NCBI RefSeq assembly: GCF_900880625.1
Contig: NZ_CAAHFB010000001.1
Location: forward strand, 372,001 to 436,000
Source: Halorhabdus rudnickae
GTDB lineage: Archaea > Halobacteriota > Halobacteria > Halobacteriales > Haloarculaceae
DNA length: 64,000 bases
Reading direction: 5' to 3'
Shown: positions 1 through 8,088 of the stretch, piece by piece
How positions within the stretch are numbered: the stretch's first letter is position 1
How the letters are laid out: the number at the start of each line of letters is the position of its first letter
Notes under the pieces: generated by a model
Database searches by the model: none
What the model was told of the DNA's origin: nothing
The model's input: the letters and a program-made list of their open reading frames with translations, nothing else
Made by a program: the position numbers and the translations under genes

Positions 1-1
1 C

Positions 2-820
2 GGCCCGATTGCACCGACGGTCGAAGAAGCCGCGGAGCTTCTCGAAGTCATCGCGGCCCCCGACGATCGAGATGCGACGACGCGTGAGGCCCACGCGGAG
101 GTCGGCGGTTCGGAACCCGAGGACATGCGCGAATACGCTTTCGCCGACGCCGCGGACGGCAACATCGAGGGTCTGGAGATCGGGATTCCCACCGAACTGC
201 TCGACGGTGCGGACGAAGAAGTGGTCGAAACATTCTGGGATGCCATCGACGAACTGGAAGCGGCGGGTGCGAGTCATCACGAGGTCGACCTCCCGTCGGT
301 CGAACACGCCGTCGAGGCCTACTACGTCATCGCGATGAGCGAGGCCTCCTCGAACCTCGCGCGGTTCGACGGCGTGCGCTACGGCCCGACGCCGGAATAC
401 GAGGGTAACTGGAACGAGGAGTACGCAGCTATCCGCGAGGAAGGGTTCGGTGAGGAGGTCAAACGCCGGATCCTGCTGGGCACCTATGCCCTCTCGGCCG
501 GATACCACGACAAATACTACAAGAAAGCCCAAGACGCCCGGGCGTGGGTCAAGCAAGACTTCGATTCGGCCCTTTCGGAGGCGGACGTATTGGCATCGCC
601 GACGATGCCAGTCCCACCGATGGAGCGCGGCGAGAGCTTGGACGATCCCCTCACGATGTACCTCGCCGACGCAAACACGACGCCGGTCAACCTCGCGAAC
701 CTGCCCGCCATCTCGGTGCCTGCGGGAGAAACGAGCGCTGGGCTGCCAGTTGGCCTCCAGTTGATCGGTCCCGCCTTCGGCGAGCGGACGATCATCCGGG
801 CAGCCAGCACGCTGTCGTAG
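2..820 (+). CDS. gatA: Glu-tRNA(Gln) amidotransferase subunit A, 3' part
   Basis: The reading frame is open from the window edge, so the N-terminal half with the catalytic Lys and Ser residues lies outside. The 272 visible residues match the C-terminal part of the amidase-signature subunit GatA, including the stretches NLPAISVPAG and GLPVGLQLIG near the end. GatA releases ammonia from glutamine, which GatB uses to convert Glu-tRNA(Gln) to Gln-tRNA(Gln). A stand-alone amidase is the alternative; the C-terminal motif favours GatA. Confidence 0.88.
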   Translation, partial: GPIAPTVEEAAELLEVIAAPDDRDATTREAHAEVGGSEPEDMREYAFADAADGNIEGLEIGIPTELLDGADEEVVETFWDAIDELEAAGASHHEVDLPSVEHAVEAYYVIAMSEASSNLARFDGVRYGPTPEYEGNWNEEYAAIREEGFGEEVKRRILLGTYALSAGYHDKYYKKAQDARAWVKQDFDSALSEADVLASPTMPVPPMERGESLDDPLTMYLADANTTPVNLANLPAISVPAGETSAGLPVGLQLIGPAFGERTIIRAASTLS

Positions 821-947
821 TACTTCGAGTGAGCGGAGCGAGACGTGACAGACCGAGCGTCTCAGAAACGCGAACGGGTGGTTTTTCGTCCAGGTTTTTG
901 CGTGAGTGGTCCGCTACGGGGACCCGAACGGAAAAAGGTGGTCGCGC

Positions 948-986
948 GAGCGGACGATCATTCGGGTGGCCAGCGCGCTGGACTGA
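948..986 (+). repeat. Imperfect second copy of the gatA 3' tail
   Basis: This stretch matches positions 782-814 of gatA at 29 of 33 bases and would read ERTIIRVASALD followed by a stop, compared with ERTIIRAASTLS at the real gene end. The translation is conserved better than chance. It looks like a leftover from a tandem duplication or from a second amidase gene. Confidence 0.5.
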
Positions 987-1000
987 TCGAACGCCGACTG

Positions 1001-2146
1001 TCAGGAACGGTTCCTCGGTACGTCCGCCGGTTCCGCGTCGAGTACGCCCTGATAGACGTCCGTCAGTCGGTCGACGGCGTGATCGATGCTGATCGTCTCC
1101 CGACGTTCGAGACATCGCCCGCTAAGTTCCGCTCGGTCGTCAAGCGCCCGACGAATCGCATCGCGGAAAGCTTCGCCGTCTCCCTGCGGATAGGAGTAGC
1201 CGTTGACGCCGTCCTCGATGGTTTCGGCGAGCGCCCCGCTGTCGACGCCCGCAACGGGCGTCCCGCAGGCGTTGGCCTCCAGGGCGACCAGGCCCTGCGT
1301 CTCGACGGGGCTGGGGAACGCGAAGACATCAAGCGCCGAGTAAAAGGCCGGGAGTTCCTCGCGGGGGAGAAACCCGAGAAAGCGGACGTCGAGATCGGCT
1401 GCTTCAGCCCGCGCCTCGACGTCCGGCCGCGCCGGTCCGTCGCCCCCGAAGACGACCGTCACGTCCATGTCCTCGGTCGCGGCGACGATATCGGGCAGAC
1501 ACTTCTCGTAACCGTGCCGACCGGTGTATCCGATGATCGGGCGATCCGTCGGCAAGTCGTACCGCTGCAGGAAATCCCCGGGATCGACCGGCTGGAAACG
1601 CTCGGTATCGATTCCGTTGGGAACGACTTCGACTGTCGCCTCGATCCCGATACGATCGCGGACGTGCTCGCGCGTCCGCTCACTCGGGACGACGACCACG
1701 TCCGCACGGTCGAAGAACCAGTGCTCGTACCGCCTGGCGGTCCGTCGGATCGTCCGCTCGACGTGCTCGCCAAGCGAGACGTAGGCGGCGTACTCGCTGG
1801 TCGGCGTGTGATACGAGGCGACCAGTGGCAGGTCACGCGACCGGGCGAGTCGCATCGCGCTCATCCCGAGTCCAAAGGGCGTATGCGCGTGGACGAGATC
1901 CGGGTCGCCGACGCCGTCGGGAACCTTCGGTACGCCGACGCGGAACCCCTCGTAAAACGGGAACGGAACGCTCCTGACCGGATACTCCCGCTCGTCGGGA
2001 TCGTATTCGTCCGTCCCTGGATAGACGACCGGCATGTCGCCGTCGCGCTGTCGCCAGCAGTCCCGCCAGGCCTGGATCGTGTACGTGACGCCGTTGACCG
2101 TCGGGAAGTATGTGTCAGTGAAGGCTGCGACCGACGGCAGTGTCAT
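1001..2146 (-). CDS. Glycosyltransferase family 4
   Basis: A 381-residue GT-B fold protein starting MTLPSVAAFTDTYFPTVNGV, the typical first strand and loop of GT4 enzymes. The C-terminal half carries the donor-site E-x7-E motif inside SPVETQGLVALEANACGTPV, followed by SGALAETIEDGVNGY. Family members move a sugar from a nucleotide donor to a lipid or glycan at the inner membrane face; the substrate here is unknown. I chose the start at 2146 because a longer upstream frame adds 36 residues unlike the family. It is divergent from rnp4 with 88 bp between. Confidence 0.88.
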   Translation of the reverse strand: MTLPSVAAFTDTYFPTVNGVTYTIQAWRDCWRQRDGDMPVVYPGTDEYDPDEREYPVRSVPFPFYEGFRVGVPKVPDGVGDPDLVHAHTPFGLGMSAMRLARSRDLPLVASYHTPTSEYAAYVSLGEHVERTIRRTARRYEHWFFDRADVVVVPSERTREHVRDRIGIEATVEVVPNGIDTERFQPVDPGDFLQRYDLPTDRPIIGYTGRHGYEKCLPDIVAATEDMDVTVVFGGDGPARPDVEARAEAADLDVRFLGFLPREELPAFYSALDVFAFPSPVETQGLVALEANACGTPVAGVDSGALAETIEDGVNGYSYPQGDGEAFRDAIRRALDDRAELSGRCLERRETISIDHAVDRLTDVYQGVLDAEPADVPRNRS

Positions 2147-2234
2147 GACTCGACGGTTCGACGAGCGCCGATTAATGCGTTGTGCTTCGATCGGTATCGA
2201 CATCGATTTCCGCGAGACGGCCCTTGCCCGGGTG

Positions 2235-2522
2235 ATGAGTGACGATGCGGCCATTGCGGCCGAACGGATCGAAATCCTTGCGGAACAAGCCCGTTCGGCG
2301 GCGGACGCGGACGAACACGACCGCGCCAGGGAATTTGTCCGTCAATCTCGTCGGATCGCCCAGCGACACCGGCTATCGATTCCACGATCTTTCGAGCGTT
2401 TCGTCTGTGACGACTGTGACGCGTATCTACTACCGGGCCAAAACGCTCGCATACGGACCCAGGACGGTCACGTTGTCGTCACCTGCGGATGTGGTTCCCA
2501 GGCCCGGTATCCATACGACTGA
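2235..2522 (+). CDS. rnp4: Ribonuclease P protein component 4 (Rpp21/Rpr2)
   Basis: A 95-residue basic protein. The helical N-terminus contains RAREFVRQSRRIAQRHRLSIP, and two zinc-binding Cys pairs follow, CDDC and CGCG, with the YLLPGQNARIR linker of archaeal Rnp4. It binds RNase P RNA with Rnp1 and helps trim the 5' leader of tRNA precursors. The ATG at 2235 gives the usual family length; earlier in-frame starts overlap the divergent promoter. It begins a cluster with a YhbY protein and MscS. Confidence 0.9.
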   Translation: MSDDAAIAAERIEILAEQARSAADADEHDRAREFVRQSRRIAQRHRLSIPRSFERFVCDDCDAYLLPGQNARIRTQDGHVVVTCGCGSQARYPYD

Positions 2523-2626
2523 CGTCTCTTGGCCCGGCACACTCCTTGCGTTCCGGAAGCACGACGGACAACAATTGCGAGATGTGTGGCCAAGCTTCAA
2601 ACCTGTTGGACTCCAACACCCGGAAT

Positions 2627-2860
2627 ATGAGCGATCCAATGCACGATCTGGATGTGACAGTCTGGGTCGGGAAAAACGGCATCGATGCCGTTTCTGAGGA
2701 ACTCTCAGAGCAACTGGATGACCGTGACGCAGTCAAGGTCAAATTTCTGCGAGCGGCCAGAGCCGAGGGAGATACCGAGGTACTGGCTGGCGATTTGGCC
2801 GAGGCAGCGAACGGGACTGTTCTCGACACGCGAGGTCATACCGCGGTGATACAGCGATGA
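2627..2860 (+). CDS. YhbY/CRM-domain RNA-binding protein
   Basis: A 77-residue single CRS1-YhbY domain: an N-terminal VWVGKNGI segment, then a helix, strand and the family pattern VKVKFLRAA, with a C-terminal hydrophobic strand TVLDTRGHTAVIQR. Bacterial YhbY associates with the large-subunit precursor; archaeal members are expected to bind structured RNA. The start at 2627 removes an upstream low-similarity extension. Its TGA overlaps the ATG of the next gene (ATGA), indicating translational coupling. Confidence 0.85.
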   Translation: MSDPMHDLDVTVWVGKNGIDAVSEELSEQLDDRDAVKVKFLRAARAEGDTEVLAGDLAEAANGTVLDTRGHTAVIQR

Positions 2861-3768
2861 CTGCGTCTGTCGGCGGGATGGTGTTGCAGGCTGACTCCGG
2901 GTTCATCGCGAGGCTCTTAGAAAACGCCGGCGTCCCGTATGCCGATGTCGCCGGGGCTGCGATCACGTTCGTACTGGTCGCCGTTGGGGTCTACGTCCTC
3001 GGCCGGGCGACGGTCGTCCCGCTCGCCAACCGGCTGATGCGATCCCGGGATCTGGATGCACACGCCCGCAAACCGCTCCGGAAACTCACGGGCGCGATTC
3101 TCGGGTTCGTCGCGATCGCGGTCGCGTTCGCCTTCGCGGGGTTCGGAAACATTTTGACCGCCCTGGCGACGATCGGGGCCGCTGCGACGCTGGCTATCGG
3201 CTTCGCGTTGCAGGACGTCATCGCGAACTTCGTCGCCGGCGTGTTCATCTTCACTGATCGGCCGTTCCGTATCGGCGACTGGATCGAATGGGACGGCCAT
3301 AGTGGGATCGTCGAAGACATCAGTCTCCGCGTGACCCGGGTTCGTACCTTCGACAACGAATTGCTAACGGTACCTAACTCCAATCTGACTGACGGCGTCA
3401 TCAAGAACCCTGTCGCCAAAGACCAGCTACGGTTGAAATTCACGTTCGGGATCGGCTACGACGACGACGTCGACAGCGCGACAGAAATCATCCTCGAGGA
3501 GGCCCAAGCACACGACGAGATCCTCGACGATCCCGGCCCCTCGGTCCGCCTCGTCGAACTCGGCGACTCTTCTGTGGGTCTACAGTCCCGCATCTGGATC
3601 ACCAACCCGAGTCGCGCGGACTTCGTGAAGACTCGCGGTGAATACGTCCAGGCCGTCAAGGAACGCTTCGATGATGCCGGGATCAACATCCCGTATCCGA
3701 ACCGCACCATCGGCGGCGAGCTGGAAGTGGCCAACGGCGAAGCGGTCGTCGAACCAGTCGAAGACTGA
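2857..3768 (+). CDS. Small-conductance mechanosensitive channel (MscS family)
   Basis: A 303-residue membrane protein with three transmembrane helices at about 25-47, 70-93 and 97-118. The third is Gly/Ala-rich and pore-lining (TALATIGAAATLAIGFALQD), followed by the beta domain with GVFIFTDRPFRIGDWIEW and the VPNS motif. MscS channels release osmolytes on hypo-osmotic shock, which matters for a halophile. It overlaps the YhbY gene by 4 bp. The mid-domain motifs and length are typical, so the family call is firm. Confidence 0.93.
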   Translation: MTASVGGMVLQADSGFIARLLENAGVPYADVAGAAITFVLVAVGVYVLGRATVVPLANRLMRSRDLDAHARKPLRKLTGAILGFVAIAVAFAFAGFGNILTALATIGAAATLAIGFALQDVIANFVAGVFIFTDRPFRIGDWIEWDGHSGIVEDISLRVTRVRTFDNELLTVPNSNLTDGVIKNPVAKDQLRLKFTFGIGYDDDVDSATEIILEEAQAHDEILDDPGPSVRLVELGDSSVGLQSRIWITNPSRADFVKTRGEYVQAVKERFDDAGINIPYPNRTIGGELEVANGEAVVEPVED

Positions 3769-3792
3769 GCCCCACGCGATCGGTCTCTCCGC

Positions 3793-4236
3793 TTACAGCT
3801 GTTCACCGTCCAGCGCATCAAGAACAACTGGGCCATAAAACGTCCCGTCGTGCCTGAGCGTTTCCGGAGATAGCCAGTGCGCCGTGGGGGTCACGTTTAG
3901 ATCCGGCTCACGGAAGTCAAAGGACGATTGTTTGCAGAGCCAATCCTCAGCGATGTCGCCTGTATAGACGCGCCATATTTCGTGAGCGGGTTCCCCATCA
4001 AACTCGAAGACATCTTCGAACGTTCCGATACAGTGACCGACGTGGAACTCGACGCCGAGTTCTTCCTCGAATTCTCGGATGACGGTGTCACGACTGTGTT
4101 CACCACATTCGACGCCACCGCCGAGCAGCCGGTAGAAGACATTCCCCGTATCCGGGTCGTCACATTCCGCAACGAGAATGTCGTCACCTCGCTAAACGAT
4201 CCCAAGCGCAACCGGTCGAATCTCGCGCCAGGACAT
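3793..4236 (-). pseudogene. Nudix hydrolase with in-frame TAG at codon 15
   Basis: From ATG at 4236 the frame reads MSWREIRPVALGIV, then TAG (4192-4194), then continues open for about 130 codons. The downstream part contains a perfect Nudix box, G-x5-E-x7-REFEEELGV, within GGVECGEHSRDTVIREF, so the pyrophosphohydrolase core is intact. No ATG, GTG or TTG lies between the TAG and the box, so re-initiation is unlikely. The N-terminal 14 codons fit the family, so this is one nonsense change in a recently functional gene, or a sequencing error. Confidence 0.75.
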
Positions 4237-4389
4237 ACGTCGTGCTGCTTGGGTATGGTCCTAAGTGTAGCGAAGGCTCAAAACAATCCTCTGATCTCAT
4301 GAGCGGTGGCCGGGTGGCTGATACGAAGAGCAGACAGACTAACGGTGGTCGGCGGCATTCCGCAATGAGTAGGAATACCGATGAATGGG

Positions 4390-4702
4390 AAGTCGGACGC
4401 CCGCGATTGCCCGACGTTCGGACGCGGGGAGTCCCGCGTGCCTCCTCCACCCCGCGACCCTGCGAGCGGCAGGTGTCCAGGGGTCCGCTGCTCGCTTCCG
4501 CGCCTGGCGAGTTGCCCCCGGTTAACGACACCGGCACGCCCCTGCAGGCGATTCGGCGCCGACCGCTACCCCCGCAGGACGAGGTTTCGACGTTGGCTAA
4601 CGGGGCCCACGCCCGTCTGTTCGGACGCCCCCGGGATTCGGCCCCCGCTGAAGACCATAGCGCGGGTGAAGAGCGGGGCCTAACCGCCCGGCCTAGTCCG
4701 GT
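4390..4702 (-). ncRNA. ffs: Signal recognition particle 7S RNA
   Basis: On the minus strand this GC-rich 310-nt stretch has no credible reading frame. It carries the SRP helix 8 signature: a GCCAGG arm, a GGAA tetraloop (bases 4496-4499 on the plus strand) and the GAGCAGC arm. The ends can pair (CGGAC near 4700 with GTCCG near 4396), as in archaeal SRP RNA with helix 1. Length fits haloarchaeal 7S RNA. A TATA-like ccttatggg at about 4722-4730 lies upstream. End points are accurate to perhaps 10 nt. Confidence 0.85.
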
Positions 4703-4779
4703 CTGAAATTATTCCGGTTGCCCATAAGGGCCTTTCGGCTCGGGAATGTTGCGGGCCAGAAAAAATTCTCTTGCTTCCG

Positions 4780-5163
4780 TCAGAAGAGGTCCAGCTCGAA
4801 GGCATACCAGGCCGCTGCCAGGGGGACCCCACTGGCAGTGCCGAGGAGTGCGTGGCGATGGAATCTGGTAATCGAGAGGACGTCAGTCCTGGCCGTGACG
4901 GCCCAGACGACGGTCGCGGCGGTGATCACCAGCCCGAACGCCAGCGCGACTCCGGCGGCGAGGGCGGGATCAGTCCGTTCCTGGCGACCGGCTGCAAAGA
5001 CAACCACCAACACGACGGCGAAGAGCCCACCCACGAGAGGGTTCAGAGCGCCCGTCGCATAATAAAGGCCGCCGCCGGATGATCCAAGCGGCATCGCTAG
5101 CGCGGCGAGAAACGCCAGACAGGCCAGTATCCCTGCAAGCGGGGCAAGACGCGTCCGATCCAT
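4780..5163 (-). CDS. Four-helix membrane protein, haloarchaeal, unknown function
   Basis: A 127-residue protein from ATG at 5163. Hydrophobic segments fall at about 5-27, 38-58, 68-90 and 98-118, so four membrane helices are likely. It ends in Phe-Glu-Leu-Asp-Leu-Phe. I recognise no catalytic motif. An ATG further upstream would overlap the divergent promoter region and add a basic, non-membrane tail, so I prefer the later start. It is divergent from the coiled-coil gene at 5248. Confidence 0.7.
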   Translation of the reverse strand: MDRTRLAPLAGILACLAFLAALAMPLGSSGGGLYYATGALNPLVGGLFAVVLVVVFAAGRQERTDPALAAGVALAFGLVITAATVVWAVTARTDVLSITRFHRHALLGTASGVPLAAAWYAFELDLF

Positions 5164-5247
5164 ATCGAGGATTGCGATCCGCCGGGTCTTAATGGCGACG
5201 CTCCGGAGACCGAAAGGCGCACAAGCCACGAGTGGTAATCCGCCGGC

Positions 5248-5586
5248 ATGGGATTCGGTGACACTGCGAAGAAACTCCAGAAGGTGACGAGCGCCGCGGA
5301 GGACCTCTACGAGAAGATGAACCAGTTACGCGGCCAGGTACAGTCCCTCCGGGAGGAAGTCGAGACCACGAGCGAGCAGGTCGACGAGATTGAACGCGAT
5401 CTGGCTGAACAGCGTGCCCTCCTCGAAGCACTCGCCACGGAGCAAGGGATCGACGTCGAAGCAGTCGTCGCTAACGTCCACATTGAGGACGCTGACGCGT
5501 CAAGCGCCGAGGAGACGGAAGTCGACGAATCACCAGCACAGTCGGCGGCCGAAACGTCTGATTCTGAGGCGGACGCGACGCAGTAG
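5248..5586 (+). CDS. Short coiled-coil protein, haloarchaeal
   Basis: A 112-residue protein. Residues about 10-70 form a heptad-rich coiled coil (AEDLYEKMNQLRGQVQSLRE onward), followed by a small patch and a disordered Glu/Asp/Ser/Ala tail from about 85. It is probably a soluble cytoplasmic protein. I recall similar short proteins across haloarchaea under a DUF label but know no function. It is convergent with the CoA-binding gene. Confidence 0.7.
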   Translation: MGFGDTAKKLQKVTSAAEDLYEKMNQLRGQVQSLREEVETTSEQVDEIERDLAEQRALLEALATEQGIDVEAVVANVHIEDADASSAEETEVDESPAQSAAETSDSEADATQ

Positions 5587-5603
5587 TCTTCGTTGGTCGG
5601 CAG

Positions 5604-6017
5604 TCACTCTACCAATCGCTGGTGTTCGACTTTCATACAGTGGTCCGCAACGACCCGATAGCCGCCATCTTCCGCCTTCTCGATCGCGTCGTCGTGGGTT
5701 ATCCCCAACTGGAGCCAGATCAGCGGATCGTCCTCGCGGTCGAGCGCCGCGTCGACGATCTCGGGAACTTCATCGCTCGGCCGGAATACGTCCACGATAT
5801 CGATTCTATCCGGGACGTCTGGGAGTGAGTCGTACGCTTCTCGGTCGAAGATGGTATCAGCAAAGGGGTTGATCGGGATCACATCGTAGCCCGCCTCCAG
5901 CAGGTACTTCGGAATATCGTGGGCGTCCTTCCCCGGCGTCGAGGAACAGCCGACGACGGCGATCGTGTTGCTAGATTCGAGGACCTCTCGCAGGGTTTCG
6001 TCGTCAGTGATCGGCAT
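5604..6017 (-). CDS. CoA-binding Rossmann-fold protein (YccU type)
   Basis: A 137-residue protein with an N-terminal Rossmann strand-loop TIAVVGCSSTPGKDAHDIPK, then IPINPFADTIFDREAYDSLP and a terminal IWLQLGITHDDA plus VVADHCMKVEH. These are the landmarks of the stand-alone CoA-binding domain also found in succinyl-CoA synthetase alpha subunits. Family members bind CoA; a physiological role is not established. The full domain is present with no extension. Confidence 0.88.
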   Translation of the reverse strand: MPITDDETLREVLESSNTIAVVGCSSTPGKDAHDIPKYLLEAGYDVIPINPFADTIFDREAYDSLPDVPDRIDIVDVFRPSDEVPEIVDAALDREDDPLIWLQLGITHDDAIEKAEDGGYRVVADHCMKVEHQRLVE

Positions 6018-6124
6018 GTATCACGTTCCGGGTGCGGTATGAATAAGCATACCGGCGGTGGATTGACGACGAAGGATGGAGACATTTTTTACAGTGGGTG
6101 CATACAGTTTAGATGCACCCGGCA

Positions 6125-6199
6125 GGGCGCTTAGCTCAGCCTGGACAGAGTACTTGGCTTCGGACCAAGCTGTCGGGGGTTCAAATCCCTCAGCGCCCG
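6125..6199 (+). tRNA. tRNA-Arg (anticodon TCG)
   Basis: A 75-nt cloverleaf. Acceptor stem GGGCGCT (6125-6131) pairs with AGCGCCC (6192-6198). The anticodon stem CTTGG/CCAAG closes the loop CTTCGGA, giving anticodon TCG for CGA codons. The T-arm holds the GGTTCAAATCC loop sequence. No intron and no encoded CCA. Its 3' end is the attachment site of the integrated element that follows. Confidence 0.93.
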
Positions 6200-6200
6200 T
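6187..6200 (+). repeat. Left attachment site core (attL) inside tRNA-Arg
   Basis: Sequence ccctcagcgcccgt covers the 3' T-stem strand, the acceptor strand and the discriminator base. Integration here regenerates an intact tRNA, the usual arrangement for archaeal tRNA-targeting integrases. Confidence 0.8.
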
Positions 6201-6429
6201 CATTTTGCGTGACGGTTAACATTTGGCCGACGGCAGTACGACGTTTATAAACCACTCCCCGCTTCGCCGATGTGATTTCATCACGTTTCGTGATGGGGTC
6301 TCCGGTGTCGTGCGATTCGCCAAGATTTGAATATCACCGATTACAGATAATTATTGTGTATCGTATCATTAGTGAGTTGAATAATAACAAGGCCAAACTC
6401 CGTTGCCAGAGACGATAACTTCGAGATGC
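6200..6429. other. Non-coding start of the element with a 7-bp hairpin
   Basis: No reading frame is supported here. A TATA-like tttataa (6244-6250) precedes a perfect hairpin catcacg-ttt-cgtgatg at 6279-6295. A short RNA or an operator is possible, but nothing more can be shown. Confidence 0.35.
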
Positions 6430-6632
6430 TTGCCAGATCACTCACGACAACAGACTTCGACGCAACGGTCTAACTAGTCATGCATCGCGAGGGGGACATC
6501 GGCCCGGCATTGCTCGCGTACGCCTAGTCGTGGCGTTTTCGTTCGGCTTCAGGTATCGCTGTACTCGGTGACGTGGGTGCTGGCGCGTTCGTGATGATGC
6601 CGAACTGCGATCAGAACATTCCCGGAGGCGGA
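6430..6632 (+). pseudogene. Decayed duplicate of the ADP-ribosylglycohydrolase 3' end and DUF457 gene start
   Basis: This segment aligns with 8039-8249. It contains the last codons of the hydrolase gene (gcaacggtctaac), the following ATGCATCGCGA start of the membrane gene, and about 150 bp of its coding region, with many substitutions, deletions and a TAG soon after the start (gcctagtcg). It forms a direct repeat with the intact copy, so the genes between (6850-8082) sit in a duplication. Confidence 0.75.
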
Positions 6633-6849
6633 ATTAAACTCAGAGTTCAAATGCCTGCGAGTGGCGACTGCGGACAATAATTCCAACGTAGGATTGTGGC
6701 GCGGGTCACCTGCTAGTTCTCAATTCCGATCCTGAGGACCGTTTTGGTTGATATCCGATGTTCGGCCGCTCAATAGTAACCACTCTGTTCAGGAAACATA
6801 GTGCCTTCAGTCATAGGGCCGCGCGACAATAGCTGCGGAAGAGACAAGA
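6633..6849. other. AT-richer spacer without recognisable features
   Basis: I see no coding frame, repeat or RNA signature in these 217 bp between the decayed duplicate and the small membrane gene. Confidence 0.4.
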
Positions 6850-7029
6850 TTAGCTTGGATGGCTAGTCATCTGTCCAACATAATACGAGACGAGTGACGT
6901 GACAATTATAACCACACCGAGGAGGACTGATCTCGCCTGGAGTTGCCCAGTCATCCCCAGCGCACCGACACTGATCATCCCGATTCCGAGAAGTAAAATC
7001 GAGAGTTGCCGAAGACCGATTCCCCTCAT
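6850..7029 (-). CDS. Small two-helix membrane protein (59 aa)
   Basis: ATG at 7029 to TAA at 6850 encodes 59 residues: MRGIGLRQ, a hydrophobic helix at about 9-26, a short GQLQARS loop, a second helix at about 35-51 and a polar VGQMTSHPS tail. Both helices are clean and the loop charges are consistent with membrane insertion. It shares the intergenic ttaatatt box near 7053 with the divergent hydrolase gene. Function unknown; haloarchaeal elements often carry such proteins. Confidence 0.5.
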   Translation of the reverse strand: MRGIGLRQLSILLLGIGMISVGALGMTGQLQARSVLLGVVIIVTSLVSYYVGQMTSHPS

Positions 7030-7131
7030 AGTCCTATCTTAGTCGGCGGAGGTGGTTAATATTCTGGATCATATCCTCGATCGGTCTAAGTGGAAAGGAA
7101 GCAAAAGCAATCAGTGGGACCGGACTTTACT

Positions 7132-8082
7132 ATGGATGGTCATGAAGTGGCTGGTATGGTATCGACCGACGCAATTGAGGGAGTTCTCCTAGGGCTGGCC
7201 TGTGGTGATGCACTTGGACGTCCACTCGAATTCACTTCCGCGGATAGCATCGCCAGCGAGCACGGAAGTGTCACGGAGCTGCTGGGGAACGGTACGCACG
7301 GCAAACCAAGAGGGACGGTCACCGACGATACCGAACTAATGCTTCGGATCGCACGGAGCCTCGTCGAGAACGAACGCTTTGACGGGCAAGATATCGCCGA
7401 CCGATTTCTGGAGTGGTTCGAAGACGATCCATTCGATATCGGGTTGATGACCGCCGACGCACTCCGGGAGTACAGCCACGGGACGGACTGGCGGTCAGCC
7501 GGTCAGGAAGTCTGGCAACATCGTCAAGAGGGTTCGAACGCCGGGAACGGGAGTGTCATGCGGTGCGCGCCCTACGCGATCGCTTTTGCAGATGAACCGG
7601 CCACGCTCCGGAAAGTGAGCAAACAGTCTTCGGCCATCACGCATTACGATCCACGGTGTCGATACGGGTGTGTCATTTTGAATGAGACCATCGCTGGATA
7701 TCTTCGTGGCGAGGACGAGCCGCTTGCTGACGCACTCGCTCGTGTCGAGGGTGAAGCGCCCGAGGAACTGGTTGAGACCCTTCGCCTCGTTCCTGATCTC
7801 GTTTCCCCGGACGACCTCAGAACGACGCCCTACGTCGTGCATACCCTCCAAACCGCACTCTACGACGCACTCACCGCCGATAGTGCCGAAGAAGCCATCA
7901 TTTCGGCTGTCAATCGTGGTGGCGATACGGACACGATCGGTGCCGTGGCAGGTGCTGTTGCCGGCGCGCGATTTGGCACGGAATCACTACCTGATCGGTG
8001 GCTCGAACAGCTCGACTATCGTGAGGGCCTGTCCCTGCTCGCCAGATCGCTCGCGACGACAGAGATCAGCGCAACGGTCTAA
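7132..8082 (+). CDS. ADP-ribosylglycohydrolase family protein
   Basis: About 316 residues. The N-terminal IEGVLLGLACGDALGRPLEF is the hallmark of the DraG/ARH fold. Metal-binding motifs TDDTEL (after PRGTV) and GGDTDTIGAVAGAVAGARFG near the C-terminus are complete, as is NGSVMRCAP. The family removes ADP-ribose from proteins or nucleic acids using two Mg ions. In a mobile element it could counter or form part of an ADP-ribosylation toxin system; no partner transferase is seen. Starts at 7090 (GTG), 7132 or 7156 (ATG) are possible; I chose 7132. Confidence 0.9.
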   Translation: MDGHEVAGMVSTDAIEGVLLGLACGDALGRPLEFTSADSIASEHGSVTELLGNGTHGKPRGTVTDDTELMLRIARSLVENERFDGQDIADRFLEWFEDDPFDIGLMTADALREYSHGTDWRSAGQEVWQHRQEGSNAGNGSVMRCAPYAIAFADEPATLRKVSKQSSAITHYDPRCRYGCVILNETIAGYLRGEDEPLADALARVEGEAPEELVETLRLVPDLVSPDDLRTTPYVVHTLQTALYDALTADSAEEAIISAVNRGGDTDTIGAVAGAVAGARFGTESLPDRWLEQLDYREGLSLLARSLATTEISATV

Positions 8083-8088
8083 CCAGTT

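Noticed and set aside
845-2242. 465-codon plus-strand frame
   Set aside because: It is the antisense of the GT4 glycosyltransferase and reads as Arg/Asp-rich sequence with no domain.
4242-4706. Open frames on both strands over 4.2-4.7 kb
   Set aside because: They overlap the SRP RNA, whose helix 8 signature and pairing ends are better evidence.
6021-6203. Minus-strand frame through the tRNA (AEGFEPPTAWSEA type)
   Set aside because: This is the well-known antisense translation of a tRNA gene; the cloverleaf is clear.
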